From Brevipalpus yothersi (lineage: Eukaryota > Arthropoda > Arachnida > Trombidiformes > Tenuipalpidae): a stretch of DNA of 64,000 nt. Of the stretch, positions 36,626-49,400 are shown piece by piece (position 1 is the stretch's first letter; every line of letters starts with the position of its first letter). The position numbers and the translations under genes are program-made. The stretch lies in the NCBI GenBank assembly GCA_003956705.1, contig QZCP01000134.1, positions 44,562-108,561 of the forward strand, written 5' to 3'. The notes beneath the pieces were generated by a model that was not told the DNA's origin, searched no databases, and saw only the letters and a program-made list of their open reading frames with translations.

Positions 36626-39086
36626 AACTCTTTCACTTCCTCTCCATCTCATACCCATCGGGCCATTAAGGGGTAAGAGTAAGGAAAGAGTTAATAAGAG
36701 GAAATACTAGAGAACAAATAGAACGGTTCAGTAAAACATTCTCATTCGTGCATAAGGAATCCTGTTATAAGAGAAAGAGAAAATGCTGGAAAGCATGCAT
36801 GCTGATGTTCAGCCATACACTGTCAGTATTAGGTAGTAGTAAGGAAAACATGGCAAAGAACATCGAGGGAATACAATACCTGCTCAAGAGATTTAAATAA
36901 AACAAAAACTATTTTATTCCAGGCTACCAATAAGATGATCGTACAAGATTGTGAGCCAGACTTCAATTGTACACATGGACTGTTCGATTAACATGTCTGA
37001 CCCTCATTAAATGAGATGTTGTTGAGTTGATTGCACTACAATGCACATAATTTTTTTGCTTGCTCATTATGATTATCGTAATTAGTTAACTGAAAGTGAG
37101 ATTTATTGCGTTCTATTTGGACTGATTAACAATAGAGATATCAGGCTGATTGAGGTTGAAGTGAGATTTTTGGTGTCAGATTTATCGATGGTTAAACTTT
37201 TTTCTCTATCTGAAAACATGATAGATTGATGTACCATGAGCATCATGTGAGGGATATCCATCGGAATGTCCCTGAAAATTAGTTGTATGTCTTAAATTCA
37301 TCATATAGTCTGGAAATCGTTCAGTCGTGAATCATTTATCAGCCTACTGTCAACACCACTCAACTTATTTCTATTCAATCATGCAGAGAACTTTCTAAAT
37401 GATGAGATATCCATGAACAAATTTTCTCAGCAACACTTTCGAAAAAACTATCATTGATAGGGCTATTGCTCAGGGAAATGTCTATGTAATTTAAATGATT
37501 GCATTTACATGTATAATTTAATTTGGAACTATATATCGAAACTTTTTCTTTACTCTTACCAAAGATTTCAAATATATCGTTATGGAGTGAGTAAGCCTTT
37601 CAATCTACCTTACAGTCTCAATCCTCTGTCAAATCTTTGAGAAAAAAATTCCAACTTGAATTGCAATTGTATTCCATCAATTATTCATGATCCGAAATTT
37701 CACTCTCTCTCTCTCTAATTGGACTGAAGTAAAATCTTTCCTCACACCCGAAGTATGGATAGAAAAAATTTTTTCGCTATAGAGAAATTCGTCTACACAT
37801 TACTCTCAGTAAATGAGTGAATCACTCACGATGCGTGAATGATTCATGAGAAAAGTGATTAAAAGAGAACTGATGAGAATTAGGAGAGCGAGAAAGGTTT
37901 CAGATTCAAGCGTTAATTCCAAGATTAAACATGCTATCAGATTAGTAGATTGTCATTTTTGACTATTTGAAGAGTGTATCCTGGAAAATCTTGAACATTT
38001 GATTCCTAGATCATGGTACGGGATGTTCTTCCCTCCGTAATGATTTGTATTCATAATCCAAGAATATGGACAATTTAATCTGAAAAAATCTCTAAAAAGC
38101 TAAAACAAATCTTTCCATGCCTCCAAAAGTTCCAGCCTTTAAGTTTGAAACACTAAGATGATCCAGCTTTTGGAATTCTCTTCAGATAATCACAAAAGAA
38201 TTTGATTCCTGAACAACAATGTTATCTTTCATTGACTCCCAGAAAACTAATTAGGTTTGCCATTCTGATTCACATCACTTTACAAGCATTCATAGTTCTC
38301 AATCATCAAGCATCTGATAGGAATTGTGAAAAAGATGCCTGTTCAATGACCATACTTGTGGGGGCAGTCTGGACATTTTATTCGATTTCTTTTGTGCCAT
38401 TTTTTACGTTGATCGAAGCTAAATATCAGGTATGGCTTGAAAAAAATTCATTTTGATCAGGAAAATGGTTTTTTGAAGCGCTGTTCATGAAACCTGAGTC
38501 AGATTATTCGAATTTATAACAATACTTGTACTTGTTCATTCTTGTGGAAGAATATTCACCATCAAATGCCTTCAAATGCTTGCTTTAGTATTCTCATGCA
38601 TTTTGCTGCTCAGATGCTTGCTCTCAGGTCAGAAGATTTGTTCTATTCATAAGAGAAGAATAGATAAAGAATAAAATTGGCCATGAATTGATTTCAAAAG
38701 CGATGATTAATGCGCACCAGCCTATTGTGGGAAAAAGGCTGAAAAATGGTGGAATATTTTTCCAACAAAAATGCCCAGGAGAAAAAAAACAGCCACGATC
38801 TTTCAACCGAATTCCTGGCGAAAAAAAGCAAGACCTATGACAGCATGAGTATTCTTATGATGAAACTCCATGGGTTTGGAATCAAAACTTGAGAAGAAGA
38901 AATTAAATCTCTCTAGAAGAAATGGAAGTTTTTTCCTCTGTCAAGATCAAAAACCTAGGAATAAGAGCCATAAAAGCTTCAAATAATTGCTGTTGATACA
39001 GAGGTCAATAGTTTGTATTTTTTTCCTCAGAAAACTTTTTTCGCTTTTAGGGCTTTAATCTTTGTTTGAAAACCTTTCATCCTCCC

Positions 39087-39172
<86 letters not shown>

Positions 39173-39202
39173 NNNNNNNNNNNNNNNNNNNNNNNNNNNN
39201 NN

Positions 39203-39257
<55 letters not shown>

Positions 39258-42200
39258 AGAGCAGAATTCTATCCCTAGAGGAAAGATGGTGGGAAAATTA
39301 ACAAAAACTCAATGCTGGCAGATATTCTATTAAAAGATTGTCTAAATCTAATTTTTTTTACACTGTTATTTACACAAAATTCACTTTAGGTGTAGAAAAT
39401 CCCAAGAGTTGCTTGAAAACATTCTGAGTGGCTGGAATCCTCTATTTGAAATTGTAAACTATTCTATTGTTATATTGTGTTTGGAAAGGTATATGGCCAA
39501 GTTATGAACTTTTTTAGGGTTCAGATACTATTAAAGATTTTCAGGCTCCAAAAGCTATTATGTAAGTCAGCATCCAAATTCTCATTCGAAAAGATGCTTA
39601 AATCCATTCTGTAGTGGGAAGACAATATCACCTAGGAGTTACCAGGAATTCAAATGAGAAGGTCTGAGAGATTCTTGCCAGAGAATTGGAATTTAATTAT
39701 CTTCTAGAGAAGGGAAGGATTTCTAAAGAAACTTAGTTTCAAATTACAAGAGAACTATCTAAAATAGGGGTATCTCGCAATGCTTGATCATATTGTCTCG
39801 ATTGTGAAGAACAAGAAGCTCAGATTATGAAACAAGTTCTGCAAGGATTACATATTGTTGGATCTTCTCACAAGAAAATAAATCTCAAATCATTTGAGCT
39901 CAAAAAGAAATAAAAATTAGCCTCATTCAATTGATTAAAAGAAAATTTTGCATCTCAAGATTCTGTAACAAAAGTCAGGCGTTGAGGGATGAAACTTTTC
40001 GGAAATTCTAGATAAGTTCGAATGCTCATCTCCGTTTGGAGTATACTTAATGTGATTTTCTGGTATCTTTGGACAAACTCTATGAGCTAGATTACCTGGA
40101 GATCTTTTGGATTGTTGTTGTCAAGAAACACTATCATTATGATGAATTCTTATCCTTAATGTTGTCAAGTGTTGTAGATGGGTTGGACGTGTGCTTTAGC
40201 GCAACCGACTCTTCTCGGCCCTTGACTTCCGAAAAGCTCGAGGTTCGTATTACGGATCTAGATGTTATTAAGGTCCTCACGCGCTGACACACTTCTCCTA
40301 CGCTCGCCAGTTAGGGTTACGGCCCTAACACCGCTCTCACTTGGATACTGTAGTATCACTAGCAAGAGATACCCCAATACTAGATAGAGATGTTGCCTCG
40401 TTCGGCGATCTACACCTACTCTAGTAGTACCTATTATACCCCTAGCAATAGTTTACTGGAGTAAACTATTGCTACTCAATGAACTCAGGCTTGATCCCTG
40501 TCAAGCTTCACACTAACACTTACTTGATCCCTGTCAAGTTTCACACTAACACTTACTGTAGTACCTCAGTGTTGCCTCACTCGGCGGTCTACACTAGGAC
40601 ACTAGATACTGAAAGTTTCCTGTAGGAAAGCTTTCAGGAGCACAAGATTACACTAGGAACTATACCCAAAAAGACTATTTATTTCACCTTATAATAGACT
40701 ATTGTTAGCAACGTAGTGGAAAGAGACAAGTGCTACGACATAGTGTAAGGATGACTTGGATGTCAATCCTTTTTATACAAAGGTTGATAGGGAAAGGTTA
40801 ATAGGGGAAAGAAGAGCTTGGCCAATGAGTTGGCTTTGCCCTTAGCACAAGGTGATGGACATTGATAGTGAACTGTAGTGAGCTATCAATGTCCAAAAGA
40901 TTAGCAAATTCGATTATAAATAGAGAAACATGAGATGAAGAGAGACCAGTCGAGTTACTGTAGTGACTCGACTGGTAGGAAAGGGCAGAAAATGATAGAT
41001 TCTAATCATTCACGTAACAATGTCTCCTATGAGGTGCAACTTATTTTTATTTTTCTAAGAACTGGCTGAAATGTGCGTATACCAAACTTTCGAGCTTTAT
41101 ATCCTCAGAAATAAGTTCATAATTCCCTAAATTCTCATTGCATTACATTTCCTTGTATCATTCTAAATATGGAATACGTTATCATTCGAATTCCATTCAA
41201 AATGCTAATCTCTTATTAAAAGTAAGAAATATATATAATTGTCAAAAGAAAGAATTTTTATTAAGAAACAGTCTTCCTTATTTGTTCTTATTTTCCAACA
41301 AATAGTTCAGAGAATTAGGAAAAAAGTATAATTTGATTAAAAATATCAAAATCAAAATTCTTTAGTTTGAAAGTAAAAGAACCAATGGCAATGGTATGAT
41401 GATGAATCAAGACTTTCCAAGAAGGTTTGAGGGCTCATTCCATGATGAGAGAAAAAAATAAAATTTAGCACAAATATCGAAAGGTTTGATTATTTTTTCA
41501 GATTACATGTATCTTTTCGTAATATTTTTTTGGTATTTTGTTGTATTCATTTCAAAGTAAAGTTTGCACTCAAAGACATATCAATTGCTAAAAATGCTGA
41601 CAGTAAAAGTTATGAAACACAAATCTTCCCTATTTTATCAAGAAAAATGATAAATTTCGATTCATTTCAATTTTTAGACAAAAATTTTAATTAGAATCAT
41701 GTATCGTAATGAACAAAGTTGAATCTTATTCGGAGGTACTAGGAGATTTATATCCCAAGAGAGATTTTAAGCTCTTGGGGCATCAAATTTGAAAACTTTT
41801 CATGAGCAACAACACAACTTGAGATTCTTCTTTAGGTGATTATTTCAACCTAAACCGATCTAGATGATCGATTCTCTGTGCTGGTCCTCGAATGAAAGCT
41901 TATGCTAAGAATGAGATTCTATTATAGCCTGTCTGGTCACGTTTCAGCATCGCAATATATGCCTGAGGTTTGAAGAGCGTTTCTTTCCACTACCAGATGC
42001 CTTTTATTCATCATTCTCTTCGTGCCTTAGGCTCAAGTTCAACAATTTGAATGTTCCAAGAAGATAGATGATGAATTGGAATGAGAGTGGAGGAAGAGTT
42101 GGTGGTGAAGCTTATCATTTGGCCACTGAATCTACTTTTCAGCTTGGTCTATTAGCTTTTCTTTCCTTCTATTCCCAAAAGCCTTTATATTTATCTGTAT

Positions 42201-43579
42201 TCTTCTTTCGGAAATGAGAATTCTAAGCCTGATCTGGACATGATGGCCAGAAGGTGATATCTAGGATCATGGCCAAGCTATGTGAGTGGAGAAGAATACA
42301 TCTTATACCATTGGAGTATAAAATGATTGATAAATGTAGCAAATGACTTTATTCTTGATTCTGGAGCAGATATTTTCTGAATCTAATGTGACTTAAAGTT
42401 TCTAAAAGTAAATAAAGTTGGGAAAAAATTATAGAATAGAATGAGCCAACGAATGAAATAAAACATAGAAAAGATAGCAAATGACTTCCATCAAAATTCT
42501 CGAGAGATTTTTTGTCAGAGTAAGAATCTGGTAATATAAGAGGATCAAAATGGTTACTATGGTCAGTTAGATATTGAATTTTTTTCAATTTTTACTCTCT
42601 GTATTCTTTTTATATGTTGTGTGTTCATGATTTTGACTATGATAGAATTTGATGGTTACGATTTTGTTCAGCCATGAAAGGAAGGGAAGAGAGACAAAGA
42701 TTAAAGAATTACTACAGCATTTGTTGGGGATTGAAGGATCCAAAGTTTTTCTATTCGTATGATGCTATGGAGCTCCATCCCTAACTTTTTCAACAGCTTC
42801 CGAGTTAGGTAAATTAATGTATCCTACAAAATTTTGGAAAAAACAAAGATCTAATGATTTATCTGATATTTGAAAAGGTTAGAGCACTCTTCTTGAAGAG
42901 TATCAGAGAAAAATTCTACATCAAAGCTGCATCTCTTTGGACTGTTCTGAGAACAGGCATATATCGACTAGATTCTCAAACTCTAGTCGATTGAACAATT
43001 TTTGATCAATCTCAAAAATAGATGGAAATCTGCAAACGTTCATAATTCATGTGATCGAAAGTATTTTGAATAGAATTGATACCAAGTAGTCTAAAAGAAA
43101 GAAAGAAAGAAAGAGCGAGGGAGATGTTGGAAGAAGAATTGAATTGTTCCGCAACATTTATCTGTTCAACGATCTGAGCCCATGGAATTTTCATGAACAT
43201 TTTAAGGCAATGAAATTCACTCTATTGTTCTCTCTTTCTTTCTAGGTTAACCCTCATGCTTTCCTGTGCCATGAAATTTCAATCCTATCCTCATGATACT
43301 CAAACGTGTACACTGAGTATAGAAAGTCGTAAGTATAAAATTCTGTTATCAGAAGGATTTTGTGGACCAACCCTGTCTTAAGTATCTTTAAGTGTGCAAG
43401 ACAATGTCGATAGAAATATTTTTGGAACTAGGATATTCTCTGCTCTCTCAAAAGTGATAAAAATGATTATCTGCACGATGATGATACTATCTCAACAGGC
43501 TAATTTTGCATACATAATTTTATTGCCTTATCTCTCTTCAACTAGTGTCGACATTGTATTCCACATCATTTCCCGTATC

Positions 43580-43633
<54 letters not shown>

Positions 43634-46177
43634 CAACTCAACTTGTTGGCTACTCATGAAAGTAAAGTCAATCAGATACCCTTTTTGCATAGCAAGTGCA
43701 GTGTATTGTTGTTGCTCTATATTGAATAGAAGTATGCACTTGAGATACTCTCGTGACTGAAGAGAGTATAGAATTGTGAAAAAGAAAAATAAGAAAATGG
43801 AGATGAATAGAAGAAATTATTAGATAAAGAGAGAGGCTATTCAGTCGTCACAAGAGAATTTTGTATTCAAGCTGATTTCACATTCTGATGAGCATCAAAA
43901 TTAGATTTCCTACATGCTCATGATGATATTCACCCTCTCATTGAGATGCAAAATGATGATAAGTATGTGAAGACACTCATCGGAAATGAGAGACATTGTG
44001 ATCATTATTCTGAGACATACACACTCAATTTCAAGTTAAATGATTATAGACTTTTCATCAGCATAAAAATGCTACTTTTTTAACCATTTTAGATTGTCCA
44101 ATTTCGATTTATATCAGGCATTTTAGAGTCATGATCTCGAACAGTAATGGTAAATTTTTCATCCCCTATACAATTGAAGCTTTTGATCTCATTTGTACAA
44201 TACAGTATGGAATCATTTGAGACTGGAATTAATACTGATCAAATTTTTGAGCTGGTTTTTTGTTCATTAGCTTACAGTCGATGACGTATAGATGTTGTCT
44301 TTTGTTTTTAGTGAATCATTCTACAAATTTCAAGAATATTCTAGCATTCTAGTGATGCCTTATAGTGTTCTATTTTCTTCATGTCAGTTGGAAGGGAAGA
44401 TGATCCTGTATTCCATGAGGAAATGATGATTTCTCGATGGTAATAACAGAGAGTAGTAGAGTCAGTGATGGTGTCACAGTACATGTCCCAAAAAAGCTGT
44501 ATGGATGAAGTTTCATTGACAGCCAGAATTGTCATCAGATCCATCAGATATCATCATTTCTTATATTGACTGTCAAGATGAATCCCAGTCATGATGATAT
44601 AGTCATAGAGAGTTATCTATCTATATTGAAAGAGAGAGAGAGAAAAATATCACCCAACAAACCATTAAACATGTCAAAATCTTGACACATACTTTTTTCT
44701 CATATCTTTCACAGTCTCCTATACTATGAAAGATTTGATTTTCGACTGGGAACACGAGAATCCTTTCGTGGTTGAAGAAGATATTGAACTACCTCAACAT
44801 CGATTGATGAGCTATTCAACCAACCATTGTCATCATCAATACTCTTCAGGTGAGATGTATATCCAAGAGAAAAGCTCTATTGCTTCCCTAGAAAAAGTAG
44901 GAACGATTGAACTAATTCAATATAGCATATTCACACTTATGAGCATATTCTCTTGAATGCCTATGGATATATGAATACTAGCAAAACGGATTCATATCAA
45001 GCTCAATATATTCATTGAATTGTCTCCTATAGAATATTATCAAATCAAAAAATATTTCCACATACACTTTCACTCTCTTTTGGTTCCAATTATTCCCTCA
45101 GGCAATTTTACATGTATACAAGGTGTTTTTAAATTGAAAAGACGACTAGGTTATTACATTTTCCATACATACATACCAACATGCCTTATCGTGATAATGT
45201 CTTGGATATCATTTTGGATAAAACCAGAAGCAGTGCCTGCAAGAGTAACCCTTTGTGTTACATCATTATTAACACTGTCAACCCAGCACGCGCAATCCCA
45301 AAAGTCCCTTCCTCCAGTTTCTTATATTAAAGTGAGTAATAGCAATTCCTTTATCCTTGATATTTATGCTAAACTGTACATGTGGATATGTACTGTATTC
45401 TTTCTTCCCTCTTGACTTAATTTCATTAAGGCAATCGATATTTTTATGAGTTGCTGTACTCTGTTTGTGTTCGCATCTCTGATGGAATACGCTTTGGTCA
45501 ATATACTGATGACCGCAGATGAGAAGTACAACAATCTTCATGGTTCACTATCTCGATCGCTCAATACAACCTGTTCACCAGATAGTTTGCCATCTTCCAT
45601 TAAGGTGAGTTGTGTTTGAGAGCTAAGATTGGGGATAGAAGAAAAACGGGATCATTCTCCACTTCTTTCCATCACCATCAACACCAAAATATAGCCTCAG
45701 GATAGTAAATCAAATTTAGTCTCAAGTCATCATTCTGCTGGGGTAATAATAATAGTTACATTCCTGAGAATGTGGAGCAATAGTAGTTAAGAGAAGGAAG
45801 AAGAAGAGTCATCTATACACACAGCATGGGAAGGAATCCAGTGATGAGATGTATCAAATGGAAGAATACTGTGGAAAGTTGGTGAAGAAGAAGAAGAAGA
45901 AGAGAGGAAGAGAAAAATTGTTTTGCTTGATGAGCAAAGTTACGCATTGTTTATCACTCTTGATGCTCTCAGCAATTTTTGGCACTTTTGTGGGCACGTT
46001 TATCACGTCAAGGGAATTCCTCTCGAGCTCAACAGTTATGTGTGTATATTTGTGATGAATATTTCAATCGTACAAGCTATCAACAAACTGTTCGTACTTT
46101 TTTGACATAATTTATTGCATCTAATATGTGTAGATGGTTTTGCTTCACTCGTATTACAGTATACCACTTCTTACCAC

Positions 46178-46241
<64 letters not shown>

Positions 46242-46326
46242 GAAGAAGGAAAGAGGAAGAGAATTCCGTAAACAAATGAGTGGTCAGTAAAGGAATTTGT
46301 TTTCAGTAATCATTCATTGGAGCAGT

Positions 46327-46407
<81 letters not shown>

Positions 46408-49400
46408 GTCTCGAAGAGAAGCTCAAGTGTAAAACAAAGATGCTCAACTGAAGGACAGGGAAAGCTGATCTAGATAAATTCCATAGACACTAAACCATTC
46501 AACCAGAGCTTATCCTTTCTTTGGGCTCGATCAATTAGCTTGAGAAATCAAATTAGGGTCCATGAACGTGTAAAAGCTAATAGCTTTTAGAAGCATGGAT
46601 CCGAAATGATATTTGTTTGCGTGGATTCTGATCTGAAATTTTGGTAGATACTTTAAACTGGAAAAATTCCTTTGATCAGTGATTCATTAATGAAGCGAAT
46701 AAAAATCTCTAATCATCAAAAATTCCTCCAATATACAATGTTCCGAGTGATGAATACATCTCGAAGAGATTAGAGAATACTCAAGGTGATTTCTTGTGTA
46801 GTATTTATGACCAATTACTATCCACTGTGAATCCATGATACTTTAGGGAATCTAATGTTCAGTTTGAATGGGTAGATAGAAGACATCGGACAGGTGATTT
46901 CATCTTCCCTCTGAGTCTTATTAGGATAATCATATATGTGAAGTTCCTAATAATCAGTGGATGAATCAGAATGCTCATCAATGTTGAGCTTATAATATTC
47001 AGATTAGAGGAATACCCCTAAGGCCATTCGTTTGACATTTATGAAGAAATTCTCAACCTGAACACATATTCCTCTTGAATATTTTGTGATAGTTATTACA
47101 TTGACTGTAGAAATGCACACAAAAGCATATTTTAAATCTTAAAAGTTCTGAAAGAGCATCTGTTCATACTCTAATCTCCAACAGTTGAGAATATTATAAC
47201 AGAGAATAGGACTCAAACTTGAGCAAAAATTGCAACTATTCAGGCTTCTTTTGAATAAGTATTAAATGATTGGCCTAAACTCGAGCCATCTTTTGAATTC
47301 GCTTCACGTAAGAAAGTAACTTGAACACATGAATTCATGCAAGGTAAATCTATTCCATAAGGTGTGCTATGGACACCATCAAATCATTTTTTCGCTCTCA
47401 ACTATATACATACAGTTTTATTTTTATCTTCCCTCATGAAAGTCAGAGAATGAACTCAAGATGCTGGCAGGTACGTCTTCTATCAGCCATTCTTCATGTG
47501 TGTTGTCTAAAAATGAGACTTGGAACAGATTAACGTGTCGGATGATCATTCTTTTACTCAGCTATCAGTCATATTTTTCAAGGTTAACTGAGTATTCCTC
47601 TCAAATAGAAGCTTATATCTTGAGGAGCTCTCTTATTTTTCCAAATATCCATCATTTGAGTATATGCTGGAAGGAGAATTTTTATTCGATCACATCCACT
47701 ATGAAATCAGGAGCAAGATGTATCTCTCAAATTTTCTTCATTCTTCCACCAGAATCTATCAAAAGAAGTCAAAAGTTTTTGACATATTCTCTACATTATT
47801 ATCTGGTGGATTGTAGTACAAAAATTTTTCAAGCTTACTTACCTGAATCTTCATTGCTACAACTAGAGAGTGGATACAAACTTTTTTGTTGACCCAACTC
47901 GATTCTGGAATAAGTGAACTTTGACCAGCAACACAATCAATTTGATTACTATTTTTAGAATAGGCCAGTCACTACAGCATTTTAGTGCTGATTGTCAACA
48001 GCCTTCTTAGAATATAGCTCTCTGATTAGAATTCTGGAGTACTTCTGATTGTCTTTTCATGCTCATAGTTTCATGGTGAAATTTGCTGTAAGATTGAACA
48101 ACTTCTCCCTATCGAAGCTTAGTTTGTGATAAGATGAGAAAAGCTTACAATTTATAAATATTTATAGCATTTGTAGAAAGACATTTAGTTCCAATTCATA
48201 CTGTTTACTCATTGAAGCTTCGATAACTTTCTTGCACCATATGAATAGAAGTGGAACATCCCCATGAAAAAAGGACAAACATGCTCATGCCCATGCCAGA
48301 ATTTTTCTTTATGATTCAATGATATTTCATGGGCCATCAAGAAAATATCATCTTAACAATCAGACGGATATTTTTATCATCAGAACGATGCATCAGTCGC
48401 TAGGATGTAGTTGCTCAATGGAAGTTGGAGAATAGAAGATTTAAAGAGGTAATAAAAATATGAGTGAAGATTTTCCATCTAGAGAGGAGTTGAAGGATGC
48501 AATCAAAGAGCAATGAAACACTTGTGAGTAGCGAGTGAAACCAATATGATGCACTCTATGTGGCTGGAGGAAAATAGATCAGATCAAGAGGAATTGGCTT
48601 GGAATCATCGCTTTACTGTAAGTGTTGAGGAGAATAGGATAAAAGATGGAAGGAAAAGTTATCAATGAACTAGATGTCTAGTTCAATGAAAAAGGTAAAT
48701 GTAACAGTAAATGGACAGCTGAGAAGAGCAGAGAAGAAAGGAAAAATTCGATCGAAGAGATGATCCAAAAAGACTCTGGATAAAAGCCAAGTCAGGCTGA
48801 AAAAAAATATGCCAAAACAATGGTGTAAGCTAATTTGTATTGATGATGATAAATGATTGAAAGTTGGTTTCAGACTGGAGCGAAAAAAAGAAGAAAGAAA
48901 TATAACCTCATAGACTGGATAGTTGGTTAAACTACTTTTTGATGGTTTCCCAGTGAGACATGGAAGAGAGAAAGAAAGAAAGAAAGAAAGAAAGAGAAAG
49001 AGAGAGAGAGAAAGAGAGAGAGAGACAGGCAGACAGAGGAAAATGTAGGCCAAAAGATGTGTGTTGAGAGAGAGAACCATGATGATTCGATCTGGTTGAC
49101 TAACAAAGCTGGGATCAATGAGGATCTTCTCTCTTTACAGCTTTCATGGTATTCCTCTTTTGGCTACTGTGCCAATTAAGTGTATTTGTGAGAAAAATGG
49201 ATGAAGAGTGGAAAAAAAGATATCTTTTCAAAGTAATTTCGGTTCATCGTTTTTTGATCATATTACGCCTCAACGGCCATTTCCTTCTCTCTCTCTCTCT
49301 CTTCTCCTTAGACGGTTTCCATTGAATTTTTGCAGTCAATGAATTAACTTTTATCATCATCAGAATCATTTCTTCATTTTTGCCTGTCACAGCGATACAT

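Larger units (their letters stand above)
40163..41019 (+). mobile_element. LTR-like element (solo LTR candidate), 857 bp, hairpin-rich
   Basis: The block is visibly less AT-rich than the surrounding intron. It begins TGTCAAGTG and ends CACGTAACA, an imperfect 9-bp inverted terminal repeat with the TG...CA ends of LTR elements. The 4-bp sequence ATGT flanks it on both sides (40159-40162 and 41020-41023), as expected of a target-site duplication. A TATA box TATAAATAG lies at 40915-40923, about 100 bp before the right end, where a U3/R boundary would be. Inside are at least five hairpins (40344-40357, 40443-40474, 40609-40637, 40857-40894, 40945-40976), two copies of a 33-bp direct repeat (40490-40555) and two related blocks of 25 bp (40391 and 40571). 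There is no coding capacity. Orientation is set by the TATA box. A non-autonomous foldback element is the main alternative. Confidence 0.6.
31554..43245 (+). other. 11.7-kb intron of the chloride channel gene
   Basis: Donor AA/GTAAGT at 31554, acceptor TTTCTTTCTAG ending at 43245; joining the flanks restores the KLTL codons before the Cys-loop. The intron carries GA/CT tracts at 33712, 36367, 36597 and 39092, a 30-N gap and the LTR-like insertion at 40163. I found no missing channel exon inside it. Confidence 0.85.

Noticed and set aside
38202..38456. 84-codon open frame with two hydrophobic stretches, ending at CAG/GTATGG like an exon
   Set aside because: The only good upstream acceptor (TTCAG at 38185) puts a stop codon immediately in frame, and there is no ATG near the front. 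It resembles a receptor fragment only loosely, so I did not annotate it.
39062..39301. Arg-Glu repeat protein frame over the GA tract and N gap
   Set aside because: Pure translation of a microsatellite plus undetermined bases. The same applies to the Ser-Leu repeat frames near 19292, 20486, 23108, 33527, 43394, 48670 and 55360.
44341..44544. Short minus-strand frame just upstream of a channel exon
   Set aside because: Antisense to an intron of a well supported gene, with no domain or splice sites.
47461..47892. 143-codon open frame in the M3-M4 intron of the channel gene
   Set aside because: It has no signal peptide, no recognisable domain, no good splice sites in phase with the channel and a composition typical of chance open frames.
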